From DATMER01 sp035536935 (GTDB lineage Bacteria; Acidobacteriota; Thermoanaerobaculia; Multivoradales; UBA5704), in the NCBI GenBank assembly GCA_035536935.1, contig DATLNC010000065.1, forward strand, positions 1-64,000: 64,000 bases of DNA. Direction: 5' to 3'. A program made the position numbers and the translations under genes. The stretch's first letter is position 1; the number at the start of each line of letters is the position of its first letter. Below the pieces are notes generated by a model, which saw only the letters and a list, made by a program, of their open reading frames with translations, was not told where the DNA came from and did no database searches. Positions 17,799 through 26,345 of this stretch are shown piece by piece.

Positions 17799-18794
17799 TC
17801 AGAGACCCCAACGGCGGCTGGCTGCGTCCACGATCGAGCCGAGCAGTTGATCGAAGGAGATGCCGGCCATGCCGGAGAGGATGGGCAGGTCCGAATAGAT
17901 CGGATTGAGGCCGGGGAGAGGATTGATCTCCAGGAAGCAGGGCTCGCCGTTCTCGTCGCAGCGCAGGTCCACCCGGCCGGCATCCCGGCAGGAGAGGGCG
18001 CGGTAGGCGGCCAGCCCCACCTCTCTCGCCCGAACCCCGAGCGCGTCGCCGTCGAGGAGGCGGTACTCCATCCGGGCCTGCCACTCCGCCTTGTTGATCG
18101 CGGTGTAGTCGGTGTCCGTCCCGTCCTTGAAGACGACCTCCATCACTCCCACGACCCGCGCATCGTCGCCGTTGCCGACGATGCCCACCGTCACTTCGCG
18201 ACCGGGAAGATAGCGCTCCACGAGCACGGGCTGGCCAAAGGTCTTGAGCAGCGCGGCGCAGGTCTCGCGCAGCTCGCCCCGGGTGGAGATCCGCGAGCTG
18301 GCGTTGACTCCCTTCGAGCTGCCTTCCGCCGCGGGTTTCGCGAAGAGCGGCAGCTCGAGGAGCACGGCTTCCGCGTCCTCTTCCGTTTCCACGACGGCAA
18401 AGGGCGGCGTAGGCAGGCCGATGTCCCTCACCAGCCGCTTGGCGAGCGGCTTGTCGAGCGTGACGGCGCAGGTGAGCGGGTCCGAGAAGGTGTAGGGCTG
18501 GTCGAACATCTCGCACACCGCGGGCACCTGCGCTTCGCGCGAACGTCCGCGCACGCCTTCTGCGAAGTTGAAGACCAGGTCCCACCGCTCGCCCGCGGCG
18601 AGACGGCGGGCCAGCTCGGTTCCCCGGCCGACCCGCTCGACTTCATGACCTTGACCGCGGAGAGCCTCCGTGATCCCGGCGATGGTGACCTCTTCGTCGA
18701 ACTCCATGACCTCGTGGGGCTCGAACCCCGCGGCCAGGTAATCCGACTTGAGGTCGTAGCAGAGTCCGATCCGCAACGGCCTCGGTACAGTCAT
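17799..18794 (-). CDS. ATP-grasp ligase (D-Ala-D-Ala ligase-like)
   Basis: 331 residues with ligase motifs: FNFAEGVRGRSREAQVPAVC, PLFAKPAAEGSSKGVNASS, VLVERYLPGREVTVGIVG and RVDLRCDENGEPCFLEINPL. Forms an amide bond with ATP. It lies between kamA (4-base overlap) and a second, GNAT-fused ligase, not in a cell-wall cluster, so a specialised amino-acid or dipeptide ligase is more likely than a housekeeping Ddl. Confidence 0.87.
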   Translation of the reverse strand: MTVPRPLRIGLCYDLKSDYLAAGFEPHEVMEFDEEVTIAGITEALRGQGHEVERVGRGTELARRLAAGERWDLVFNFAEGVRGRSREAQVPAVCEMFDQPYTFSDPLTCAVTLDKPLAKRLVRDIGLPTPPFAVVETEEDAEAVLLELPLFAKPAAEGSSKGVNASSRISTRGELRETCAALLKTFGQPVLVERYLPGREVTVGIVGNGDDARVVGVMEVVFKDGTDTDYTAINKAEWQARMEYRLLDGDALGVRAREVGLAAYRALSCRDAGRVDLRCDENGEPCFLEINPLPGLNPIYSDLPILSGMAGISFDQLLGSIVDAASRRWGL

Positions 18795-19951
18795 CGGTGC
18801 TCGACCGGATCCGGATAGTTGTACGTGTCGCCCGACCAGTTGCGCAGCTTCACCTGCCCGTCCGTGTAGTCGAGGATCGTCGAGCTCTGGAGCGGCACCT
18901 TGCCGCCGCCGCCCGGCGCGTCCACCACGTAGGTGGGCACGGCATAGCCGGTGGTGTGGCCCCGGAGCTGTTGCATCAGCTCCAGTCCCTTTTCGATCGT
19001 GGTGCGCAGGTGACCAGTGCCGACCACCGGGTCCGCCTGGTAGAGGTAGTAGGGCCGCACGCGCAGCTTGAGCAGCCCATGGAAAAGGTCGCGCAGAGCT
19101 TCGACCGAGTCGTTGACCCCGCGCAGCAGCACGGTCTGGCAGCCGAGCGGGATGCCGCCGTCGGCCAGACGGTCGCAGGCTTCGGCCACTTCGGGCGTCA
19201 GCTCGCGGGCGTGGCAGAAGTGCATCGAGAGCCAGGCGCGGTGCTTGCGGAGCACCTTGACCAGCTCGGGCGTGATGCGCTGCGGCAGGAACCCGGGGAT
19301 GCGGGTGCCGAGGCGCACGAACTCGATGTGCGGAATGGCGCGCAACCGGCCGAGGAGCTGGTCGAGCGAGGCATCCGACATGAGCAGAGGATCACCGCCT
19401 GAGATCAGCACGTCGCGGACCTCGGTGTGCTTTTCGAGATAGGCGAGAGCGGCGTCGACCCGGCGGCCGAGCGGCTCGAGCTCGCCCTGGCTGACCAGCC
19501 GGCTGCGGGTGCAGTACCGGCAGTAGGCCGCGCAGGTGTCGAGGACGAGGAAGAGGACGCGGTCCGGGTAACGGTGCACGAGCCCTTCGACCACGGTGTC
19601 GTGGTCTTCGCCGCAGGGATCGGCCATGTCGTCCGGGCTGACGATCAGCTCGGAGTCCTGGGGCACCACCTGCAGACGGAGCGGGCAGCCGGGATCGAGC
19701 GGATCGATCAGAGCGGCGAAGTGCGGCGTGATCGCGACGGAGAACTTCTCGCTCGCCAGGATCAGGCCGCGGCGCTCCTGGTCCGTCAGCCGGAACACCT
19801 TCTCGAATTGATCGAGCCGAGTGAGCCGGTGGCGCATCTGCCAGCGCCAGTCGTTCCAGTTTGCGGGCTCATAACGCTCTCCGAACGCAGCGCAGATCGC
19901 GTCGCGCCGGTGAGCTTCGGTTTCGATCGAGGCAAAGGCCTCTCGCTTCAT
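18791..19951 (-). CDS. KamA/lysine 2,3-aminomutase-family radical SAM enzyme
   Basis: 386 residues with the radical SAM cluster Cys140-x3-Cys144-x2-Cys147 (DTCAAYCRYCTRS) and KamA-like surroundings (NWNDWRWQMRHRLT, VLISGGDPLLMSD, TYVVDAPGGGGKVPL, which holds PLP- and substrate-binding residues of the family). Would move the alpha-amino group of lysine or another amino acid to the beta position. A GGAGG ribosome site precedes ATG 19951. First gene of a three-gene operon with two ATP-grasp ligases. Confidence 0.9.
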   Translation of the reverse strand: MKREAFASIETEAHRRDAICAAFGERYEPANWNDWRWQMRHRLTRLDQFEKVFRLTDQERRGLILASEKFSVAITPHFAALIDPLDPGCPLRLQVVPQDSELIVSPDDMADPCGEDHDTVVEGLVHRYPDRVLFLVLDTCAAYCRYCTRSRLVSQGELEPLGRRVDAALAYLEKHTEVRDVLISGGDPLLMSDASLDQLLGRLRAIPHIEFVRLGTRIPGFLPQRITPELVKVLRKHRAWLSMHFCHARELTPEVAEACDRLADGGIPLGCQTVLLRGVNDSVEALRDLFHGLLKLRVRPYYLYQADPVVGTGHLRTTIEKGLELMQQLRGHTTGYAVPTYVVDAPGGGGKVPLQSSTILDYTDGQVKLRNWSGDTYNYPDPVEHR

Positions 19952-20357
19952 CTCGGTTTTCCTCCGTGAGGTAAAGCGGGGGTGAAACGGATGGACGGAG
20001 CGGTCCGGGGGACCGTCTTATAAGGGACGGCCCGCCAGGATCGATCACCCGGCAGAAAAGCCCCGGAGGGCTCGGTGGTCATGATGCGGTTACGTTAGGC
20101 CTTGAGTACGGCACCGCTCACGAGGACCGTGCGCCAGCGCCGGGGCCGAGGTTAATGGGGTTGGGACGCGAAAAGGCGAAACGCTGCCCGACGACCCGCG
20201 CCGGACAGCCAAAGGGGCCGCGATGTCAGGGGTACTCGGAGGTTGGTCGGGGGCCACGTTTACGTCCACGATCTTTACGATAGCGGACTTCTCCCTCATG
20301 TCAAGAGGGAATTTCAGCCAATTTCAGATGGTTGTGTCTCCCCTTCGGCGGGGCGGC
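19952..20357. other. 406-bp intergenic region
   Basis: Divergent gap upstream of kamA (minus) and the HIT gene (plus). No convincing coding region. GC-rich segments between 20120 and 20260 could fold, but I recognise no riboswitch or known RNA. It should hold the kamA promoter. Confidence 0.5.
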
Positions 20358-20363
20358 TAGAAT
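20358..20363 (+). promoter_or_regulatory. -10-like box of the HIT gene
   Basis: TAGAAT, eight bases before ATG 20372, without a ribosome site between. A CCCC/GGGG hairpin (20340-20353) lies just upstream. Confidence 0.4.
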
Positions 20364-20371
20364 AGCCGGCC

Positions 20372-20797
20372 ATGAGCGACCATCAGCCGACCATTTTCGA
20401 CAAGATCCTGTCGGGAGAGATCCCGAGCTACAAGGTGTACGAGGACGAGCACGTCTTCGCTTTCCTGGACATCGGACCGCTTTCGGATGGGCACACGCTG
20501 GTGATCCCCAAAGAGCGCAAGGCGCAGCTCCACCAGCTTTCTGACGAGTCGTCCGCGGCCATAGGCCGGGTGCTCCCCCGGCTCTGCCGCGCGGTGATGC
20601 GCGCCACCGGCGCCTCGGCCTACAACATCCTCCAGAACAACGGCTCGGAGGCGCACCAGGTCGTGATGCACGTTCACTTCCACATCATCCCCAAGTTCGG
20701 GCAGGAGGGATTGGGCATCGGCTGGCCGGCCCGGAAGCTCTCCGAAACGACCGCCCGCGACCTGCTGGACCGGATGCGGAAGGCGCTCGAAGGCTGA
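20372..20797 (+). CDS. HIT family nucleotide hydrolase/transferase
   Basis: 141 residues with the histidine triad His100-x-His102-x-His104 (MHVHFHIIP), IPSYKVYEDEHVFAFLDI and HTLVIPKE of the Hint branch. Acts on nucleoside phosphoramidates or adenylates in the cytoplasm. Stop and next start overlap by one base. Confidence 0.95.
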   Translation: MSDHQPTIFDKILSGEIPSYKVYEDEHVFAFLDIGPLSDGHTLVIPKERKAQLHQLSDESSAAIGRVLPRLCRAVMRATGASAYNILQNNGSEAHQVVMHVHFHIIPKFGQEGLGIGWPARKLSETTARDLLDRMRKALEG

Positions 20798-21804
20798 TGC
20801 GGGCCGTCGAGCTCCACGCCTTTGGGCTGGACAACCTGGCCGTGACGGAGCGCCCCGATCCGCGCCCTGGCTTTGGTCAGGTTCTTCTAAGGATGCGCGC
20901 CGTCTCGCTGAACTACCGCGACCTGCTGACCGTCCAAGGCAAGTACAACCCCAAGCTGAAGCTCCCCCTGATCCCTTGCTCGGACGGCGTGGGCGAGGTC
21001 GTGGAGCTCGGGGAGGGTGTCACCCGTGTCCAGGCCGGGGACCGGGTCTGCCCGATCTTCGCGCAGCAGTGGCTCGCCGGCGAGCCGACCCGCGAGAAGG
21101 CGCGCTCCACGCTCGGAGGTCCGCTCGACGGCACCATGGCCGAGCTGATGGCGGTGGATCAGGAGGGGCTCGTGAAGGTCCCGGACCATCTCACGGACGT
21201 AGAGGCCGCGAGCCTGCCCTGCGCCGCTGTCACCGCCTGGAACGCCCTGATGGCCGCGGGAGTCAAGGCGGGAGACACCGTGCTGGTCCAGGGGACCGGC
21301 GGCGTCTCCCTCTTTGCCCTTCAGTTCGCAAAGGCCCTCGGAGCCCGGGTGATCGCCACCTCCAGCAGCGATCAGAAGCTCGTCCGGGTCCGGGAGATGG
21401 GAGCCGCCGAGGGGATCAACTATCGCGAGACGCCGGAGTGGGGAGCCCGGGCCAGGGAGCTGACCGGAGGAGTGGGAGTCGATCTCGTGGTCGAGGTGGG
21501 CGGCGCGGGCACCCTGGACCAGTCATTGCGCGCGGTCCGCTTCGGCGGAGCGATCAGCCTGATCGGCAACCTGGCCGGGATCGACGCCCAGGTGCGCCTG
21601 ACTCTGATCTTCATGCAGCACATCCGCATGCTGGGCATCTTCGTAGGCCACCGCGAGAGCTTCGAAGCCATGAACCGGGCGATCGCAGTCCACGGCCTCC
21701 GCCCGGCGGTCGACCAGGTCTTCGCGCTGGAGGAATCCCGCGCCGCGTTCGAGCTGATGGAAGCGGGGGGGCACTTCGGGAAGATCTGCGTCAGGGTTCC
21801 ATAA
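20797..21804 (+). CDS. MDR-superfamily zinc-type/quinone oxidoreductase-like dehydrogenase
   Basis: 335 residues: GroES-like N-terminus (MRAVSLNYRDLLTVQGKY, PCSDGVGEVVELGEGV) and a Rossmann domain (VLVQGTGGVSLFALQFAKAL). The substrate-binding zinc cysteine is replaced by an NYRDL-type site, as in quinone-reductase-like members, so catalysis is probably zinc-free and NADPH-dependent. Coupled to the HIT gene. Confidence 0.88.
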   Translation: MRAVELHAFGLDNLAVTERPDPRPGFGQVLLRMRAVSLNYRDLLTVQGKYNPKLKLPLIPCSDGVGEVVELGEGVTRVQAGDRVCPIFAQQWLAGEPTREKARSTLGGPLDGTMAELMAVDQEGLVKVPDHLTDVEAASLPCAAVTAWNALMAAGVKAGDTVLVQGTGGVSLFALQFAKALGARVIATSSSDQKLVRVREMGAAEGINYRETPEWGARARELTGGVGVDLVVEVGGAGTLDQSLRAVRFGGAISLIGNLAGIDAQVRLTLIFMQHIRMLGIFVGHRESFEAMNRAIAVHGLRPAVDQVFALEESRAAFELMEAGGHFGKICVRVP

Positions 21805-21828
21805 TCAGGAACTTCTCCCCATTGTGTT

Positions 21829-21846
21829 TTCTACTTGCAAGTAGAA
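21829..21846. promoter_or_regulatory. Perfect 18-bp palindrome, operator-like
   Basis: TTCTACTTGCAAGTAGAA, perfectly self-complementary, three bases before ATG 21849. The right arm contains TAGAA(T), which could also be a -10 box. Its position suggests an operator controlling the following membrane protein; as a hairpin it could also terminate the upstream operon. Confidence 0.5.
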
Positions 21847-21848
21847 TA

Positions 21849-22379
21849 ATGGTGCCCATGGGCAACCCGCCTGCACCCTCCATCCGCCTCGGCTACCTCC
21901 TCGTTGGAGCTACTTTCCTCGTCGAAGTATCCTGGCTCGTCCTCACGACGCTGGCCGCTGGTCACCGGCCTGTCTCGCCCGATACCGAGCAGCTTCTGTT
22001 GATCGTGGCCGCCGTGGCGATGGCGGTCGTCCTCACGGGAGGCAACCTCTACCTCACCCACGCGGCTCTTACCGCTCCTCGATGGCGGATCGCCCTCGGT
22101 ATCGCCCTGGTGCTCGTCCTTGGCGCATCCGGCGGGCTGGTTGCACCGGCCATTGCCGGAGGCTTCGTGAGTGCCACTGGACTTCGCCCGGCCTGGGCGC
22201 TCCTGGCGGCGCTCGCACATCTGCTGACCGCCGCAGGTTGCATTCTGGCCGAGGTGGCCAAATCTCGTCCCCGGTCACTGGGCAACGTCCTCTGCCAAGG
22301 CTGCGGGCGCGCATTCGCTTCCAAGCAGGCCCGCGGCGGGCATCAGCGAAGCTGCCCGGCTCGTTTGCCGGCACTCTGA
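21849..22379 (+). CDS. Four-helix membrane protein with C-terminal zinc finger
   Basis: 176 residues from ATG 21849 (ATG 21858 possible). Four hydrophobic helices (about 15-35, 48-70, 80-105, 118-138) and a cytosolic-looking C-terminus with Cys-x2-Cys-x12-His-x3-Cys (CQGCGRAFASKQARGGHQRS, then Cys). The KQARGGH piece resembles the QALGGH core of plant zinc fingers. Function unknown; possibly a membrane-tethered nucleic-acid- or protein-binding factor. The gene and the finger are seen directly; the role is open. Confidence 0.65.
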   Translation: MVPMGNPPAPSIRLGYLLVGATFLVEVSWLVLTTLAAGHRPVSPDTEQLLLIVAAVAMAVVLTGGNLYLTHAALTAPRWRIALGIALVLVLGASGGLVAPAIAGGFVSATGLRPAWALLAALAHLLTAAGCILAEVAKSRPRSLGNVLCQGCGRAFASKQARGGHQRSCPARLPAL

Positions 22380-22463
22380 GGTTTTGGCGCTTTCGGCATC
22401 CGGTTGACGTATCCCTGAACGAGCGGCCATGGAGGGCCGCCCTGGAACGTCAACAAGAAAAGG

Positions 22464-23768
22464 ATGCCACTCATGCGATCGACTCTTCGCTTTTTCTTAG
22501 CAGCGCTCGTCAGCTTCATACCCCTCGCCGCCATGGCGGCTCCCCCGACCGTTTCCGATTCCTTTGCGATCACTGGTGCCCGCGTGTTCGACGGCACCCA
22601 GGTGATCAGCGGCGCCACGGTGGTCGTGCTCAATGGTCGGATTTCCGCCGTGGGCACGGACGTCGTTCCGCCCGCGGGAATCCCTGTGATCGATGGCACG
22701 GGCTCGACCCTGCTCCCCGGCTTCATCGACGGCCATGCCCATGCCTGGAGCCGCGAGGAGCTGGAGCGGGCGATCGTGTTCGGCGTGACCACCGAGATGG
22801 ACATGTGGTCGTCGCCCCACTTCGCCGCCAGCACGCGCCGCGAGCAGGAGCGCAACGGCGCTCCCTACCGCGCCGATCACTTCAGCGCGATCAATCCGGC
22901 CACCGTGCAGGAGGGCTACCCCTATAACTTCACGCCGCGTCAGATCGAAAAGCCGACGCTGAGCAATCCCTGGGAAGCCGAGCCGTTCGTCGCGGACCTT
23001 GCCAGGGCCGGCGCCAACCATCTCAAGATCATGATGGAGGACGGACATCTCACCAATTCGGGCCTCCAGATCCTCACCCGCGCCACCGTCCAGGCGCTCA
23101 CGCAGGCGGCTCACTCCCGCGGCATGCTGGCCGTGGCCCATGTGACGAGAAAGGATCTTGCCGCCAACCTGATCGAGGACGGTGTCGACGCGCTGGTCCA
23201 CAGCTTCGTCGATGCGCCGGCGGACTCCGCTTTCGTCCAGCTCGCGGTGAACCACGGGATCTTCATGGTGGGGACGCTGTCCGCCGAAGAGTCCTTCGTG
23301 ACGACCGGCGGCGGCGCCTCGCTGATCGCCGATCCCAACATCGGGCCGTATCTGACCGATCAGGAAAAGGGCTGGCTGCTCACGCCCGCTCCTCCCACCA
23401 GCATGACGCCGCAGAACCTGGCGATTGCGATGGAGAACGTCCGCCTTCTGCACGATGCCGGGATTCCGGTCCTGGCGGGCACGGACCAGCCGACCCACGG
23501 CATCAGCATCCATCGCGATTTCGAGCTGCTCGTTCAGGCGGGGCTCGATCCGATCGACGTGCTCGAGGGGGCGACCGCGAAGGCGGCCGCGGCTTTCGGC
23601 CTCGCGGACCGCGGCCGGATCGCGCCCGGCCTGCGCGCCGACCTCGTGCTCGTAGCAGGTGATCCGACGGCCGACATCAAGGCCACGCGGGCCATTCAGA
23701 GGGTCTGGAAGATCGGCGTCGAGATCGACCGCCCGCTTCCGTCAACCCATCCCCTTCACCTTCGCTGA
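22464..23768 (+). CDS. Secreted metal-dependent amidohydrolase
   Basis: 434 residues with a signal peptide (FFLAALVSFIPLAAMAAPP). Amidohydrolase superfamily motifs: LLPGFIDGHAHAWSR (first metal histidines), AVAHVTRKD, LAGTDQPTHGISIHRDFELL (late Asp), and GLADRGRIAPGLRADLVLVA. Imidazolonepropionase/prolidase-like branch; substrate unknown. A second ATG at 22473 gives a shorter signal peptide. Confidence 0.88.
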   Translation: MPLMRSTLRFFLAALVSFIPLAAMAAPPTVSDSFAITGARVFDGTQVISGATVVVLNGRISAVGTDVVPPAGIPVIDGTGSTLLPGFIDGHAHAWSREELERAIVFGVTTEMDMWSSPHFAASTRREQERNGAPYRADHFSAINPATVQEGYPYNFTPRQIEKPTLSNPWEAEPFVADLARAGANHLKIMMEDGHLTNSGLQILTRATVQALTQAAHSRGMLAVAHVTRKDLAANLIEDGVDALVHSFVDAPADSAFVQLAVNHGIFMVGTLSAEESFVTTGGGASLIADPNIGPYLTDQEKGWLLTPAPPTSMTPQNLAIAMENVRLLHDAGIPVLAGTDQPTHGISIHRDFELLVQAGLDPIDVLEGATAKAAAAFGLADRGRIAPGLRADLVLVAGDPTADIKATRAIQRVWKIGVEIDRPLPSTHPLHLR

Positions 23769-23776
23769 TCTCCGAG

Positions 23777-23802
23777 CGGCCCGGCGCAGAGACGCCGGGC
23801 CG
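23777..23802. terminator. Hairpin terminator after the amidohydrolase
   Basis: CGGCCCGGCG and CGCCGGGCCG form a perfect 10-bp stem with a 6-nt loop, eight bases after the stop. No long T-run, but position and strength fit a terminator. Confidence 0.6.
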
Positions 23803-23822
23803 TCTGATCACAGCGGATGTCA

Positions 23823-23828
23823 TAGACT
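23823..23828 (+). promoter_or_regulatory. -10-like box 6 nt before a start codon
   Basis: TAGACT followed by six bases and ATG 23835; no ribosome site between. Confidence 0.4.
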
Positions 23829-23834
23829 ACGCTC

Positions 23835-25535
23835 ATGGCTGAGCCCACGCCGGGCGCCGTTTCGCAGACCGAGCGGCGGACCGACCGGATCTTTCCCACC
23901 TTGACCCCGGAGCAGATCGCCCGGATCGCGGCGCACGGGAGCGTGCGGCCGATCCGGCGCGGCGAGGTGCTGGTCGAGGCGGGGGACCAGGCCGTGCCGT
24001 TTTTCGTGGTCACGGCAGGCAGGATCGAGATCGTGCGGCCCTCCGGAGGTAGCGGCGATATCGAGACGCTCGTGGTCCTCCACGAGCCCGGCCAGTTCAC
24101 CGGCGAGGTCAACATGCTCTCCGGCCGGCGCTCGCTGGTCCGGGCGCGCGTGACCGAGTCCGGCGAGGTGATCGAGCTGGACCACGACAACCTGATGAGT
24201 CTCGTGCAGACCGACCCCGAGCTCAGCGAGATCTTCATGCGCGCCTTCATCCTGCGCCGGGTGGAGCTCATCGCTTCGGGGGTCGGAGACGTCGTGCTCG
24301 TCGGCTCGGCTCATTGCGCCGGCACGCTGCGGGTCAAGGAGTTCCTGACGCGCAACGGCCATCCCTACGCGTACCTCGATCTCGACCGCGACCCCGACGT
24401 GCAGTCCCTGCTGGACCGCTTCCACGTCAGCGAGGGGGACGTGCCCTTCCTGATCTGCCGCGGCGACCTGGTGCTGCGGCACCCGACCAACGAACAGATC
24501 GCCGACTGCCTCGGCTTCAACGAGGCGATCGACCCGGCGCACCTTCGCGACGTGGTCATCATCGGCGCCGGACCCTCGGGGCTCGCGGCAGCCGTGTATG
24601 GCGCGTCGGAAGGGCTCGACGTCCTGGTGCTGGAATCGAGCTCCCCAGGCGGCCAGGCGGGTGCGAGCTCCAAGATCGAGAACTATCTCGGCTTTCCAAC
24701 CGGCATCTCGGGGCAGGAGCTGGCGGCGCGAGCGTACACCCAGGCACAGAAGTTCGGAGCCCAGCTGATGGTCGCGAAAGGCGCCCGGCGGCTCGCGTGC
24801 GTCCGGAGACCGTATGCCATCGAGATCGGCGACGGTCCGCGCATCACTCCGCGAATCATGGCGCGCACCGTCATCATCGCGACGGGCGCCGAGTACCGGA
24901 GGCTGTCGCTGCCGAACCTGTCGCAGTTCGAAGGCGCCGGTATCTACTATGGCGCGACGTTCATCGAGTCGCAGTTGTGCGGCGGTGAAGAGGTGATCGT
25001 CGTAGGCGGCGGAAACTCGGCTGGCCAGGCCGCGATCTTCCTGTCGCAGACGGCCCGGCGGGTGCACATGCTCGTCCGTTCGGGCAGCCTTGCGGAGACC
25101 ATGTCGCGATACCTGATCCGGCGCATCGAGCAGAGCCCTTCCATCGTGCTGCGGACGCAGACGGAGCTCGTGGCCCTCGAGGGAAGCAACCATCTCGAGC
25201 GCGTGCGCTGGCAGGACCGCCAGACCGGGGAGATCGAAACCCGCAACATCCGCCACGTCTTCGTCATGACAGGTGCCGCTCCCAGCACGAAGTGGCTGGA
25301 CGGTTGCATCGTGCTCGACGAGAAAGGTTTCATCAAGACGGGGCCGGACCTGTCGAAAGACGAGCTGGCCGCCGCGGGCTGGCCGCTCGCCCGGCCGCCT
25401 TACCTTCTCGAAACGAGCCTGCCCGGAGTGTTCGCGGTCGGCGACGTGCGGGGAGGCAACATCAAGCGCGTGGCATCTGCCGTGGGGGAAGGATCGATCG
25501 CAATTGCCTTCGTCCACCGGGTGCTTCAGGAGTAA
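23835..25535 (+). CDS. Cyclic-nucleotide-binding / glutaredoxin-like / thioredoxin-reductase-like fusion
   Basis: 566 residues. Cyclic nucleotide-binding barrel at about 25-135 (GEVLVEAGDQAVPFFVV, FTGEVNMLSGRRS), a glutaredoxin-like piece (about 155-230, LKVEFLT-type strand then YLDLDRDPD), then a two-dinucleotide-domain flavoprotein (VVIIGAGPSGLAAAVYGASE, VIVVGGGNSAGQAAIFLSQ, GVFAVGDVRGGNIKRVASA). The redox CxxC of true thioredoxin reductases is absent: the matching stretch reads YYGATFIESQLC. So it is an FAD/NAD(P)H oxidoreductase gated by a sensor domain rather than a normal TrxR. Confidence 0.88.
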   Translation: MAEPTPGAVSQTERRTDRIFPTLTPEQIARIAAHGSVRPIRRGEVLVEAGDQAVPFFVVTAGRIEIVRPSGGSGDIETLVVLHEPGQFTGEVNMLSGRRSLVRARVTESGEVIELDHDNLMSLVQTDPELSEIFMRAFILRRVELIASGVGDVVLVGSAHCAGTLRVKEFLTRNGHPYAYLDLDRDPDVQSLLDRFHVSEGDVPFLICRGDLVLRHPTNEQIADCLGFNEAIDPAHLRDVVIIGAGPSGLAAAVYGASEGLDVLVLESSSPGGQAGASSKIENYLGFPTGISGQELAARAYTQAQKFGAQLMVAKGARRLACVRRPYAIEIGDGPRITPRIMARTVIIATGAEYRRLSLPNLSQFEGAGIYYGATFIESQLCGGEEVIVVGGGNSAGQAAIFLSQTARRVHMLVRSGSLAETMSRYLIRRIEQSPSIVLRTQTELVALEGSNHLERVRWQDRQTGEIETRNIRHVFVMTGAAPSTKWLDGCIVLDEKGFIKTGPDLSKDELAAAGWPLARPPYLLETSLPGVFAVGDVRGGNIKRVASAVGEGSIAIAFVHRVLQE

Positions 25536-25543
25536 GGGAGAAG

Positions 25544-25816
25544 ATGATGTCAGAAGGAGCCTGCGCTCACATCGATGAGGTCACAAGCATCACCCATGCG
25601 AAACGCCGGGTCTGCGACGAGTGCGTGAAGACCGGCTCCCAATGGGTTCACCTGCGTACGTGCCAGACGTGCGGCACGACGCTCTGCTGCGACAATTCGC
25701 CGAACCGCCACGCCACCAAACATGCGCGGGCCAGCGAGCATCCCGTGATCGCCTCGGCGGAGCCGGGCGAGCGCTGGCTCTATTGCTATCCCGACGACGC
25801 CTTCGCGGAGTATTGA
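25544..25816 (+). CDS. UBP-type zinc finger protein
   Basis: 90 residues with the zf-UBP cysteine/histidine pattern (RVCDECVKTG, HLRTCQTCGTTLCCD, NRHATKHARASEHPV). In eukaryotes this finger binds the free ubiquitin C-terminus; bacterial single-domain copies are of unknown role. Starts eight bases after the flavoprotein stop with a GGGAG site, and the following gene starts two bases after its stop, so all three are likely one operon. Confidence 0.85.
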   Translation: MMSEGACAHIDEVTSITHAKRRVCDECVKTGSQWVHLRTCQTCGTTLCCDNSPNRHATKHARASEHPVIASAEPGERWLYCYPDDAFAEY

Positions 25817-25818
25817 TC

Positions 25819-26337
25819 ATGCCGATCCCGGAGCCCCACGAAGCCGCGCCGTACTACTTCAAGTACATCGAACAGGTCCCGGACGGGGACGTGGTCGCCG
25901 TCCTCCAGAGCCAACTGGACGAAACCCTTGCGTTGCTCGCCGGCATCTCCGAGGAAAAGTCGCTTTACCGGTACGGACCGGACAAGTGGAGCTTCCGCGA
26001 GGTGATCAATCACATCAACGACTGCGAGCGGCTGTTCGTCTTCCGCGCCCTCTGGTTCGCCCGCGGTCTCGAGGGCGGGGACGGCGGGCTGCCGAGCTTC
26101 GACGAGAAGATCAGCGCCGCCGCGGCCCGCGCCGATGACTTTCCGTGGGCGAGCCATGTCGAGGATTTCCGGGGATCGCGCCTGTCGACGCTGGCCTTCT
26201 TCCGCAACCTGCCGGCCGAGGCCTGGAAGCGGAGCGGCGTGGCCAGCGGGATGACGTTCACGGTCAACGCGCTGGCCTATCTCGCGGCCGGGCATCTGGC
26301 GCACCACCTCGCGATCCTCCGCGAGCGGTACCTGTAG
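25819..26337 (+). CDS. DinB-family metal-dependent protein
   Basis: 172 residues with the DinB four-helix pattern: SFREVINHINDCERLFVFRA gives the first metal His, and YLAAGHLAHHLAILRERYL the other two. Members act as thiol transferases or hydrolases in the cytoplasm. Substrate unknown. Confidence 0.88.
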   Translation: MPIPEPHEAAPYYFKYIEQVPDGDVVAVLQSQLDETLALLAGISEEKSLYRYGPDKWSFREVINHINDCERLFVFRALWFARGLEGGDGGLPSFDEKISAAAARADDFPWASHVEDFRGSRLSTLAFFRNLPAEAWKRSGVASGMTFTVNALAYLAAGHLAHHLAILRERYL

Positions 26338-26345
26338 ACGCCTCT

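Noticed and set aside
19952..20357. A lysine riboswitch or other known RNA upstream of kamA.
   Set aside because: I could not find the conserved core of a lysine riboswitch or of 6S, SRP or RNase P RNA on either strand. Only an RNA covariance search could settle it.
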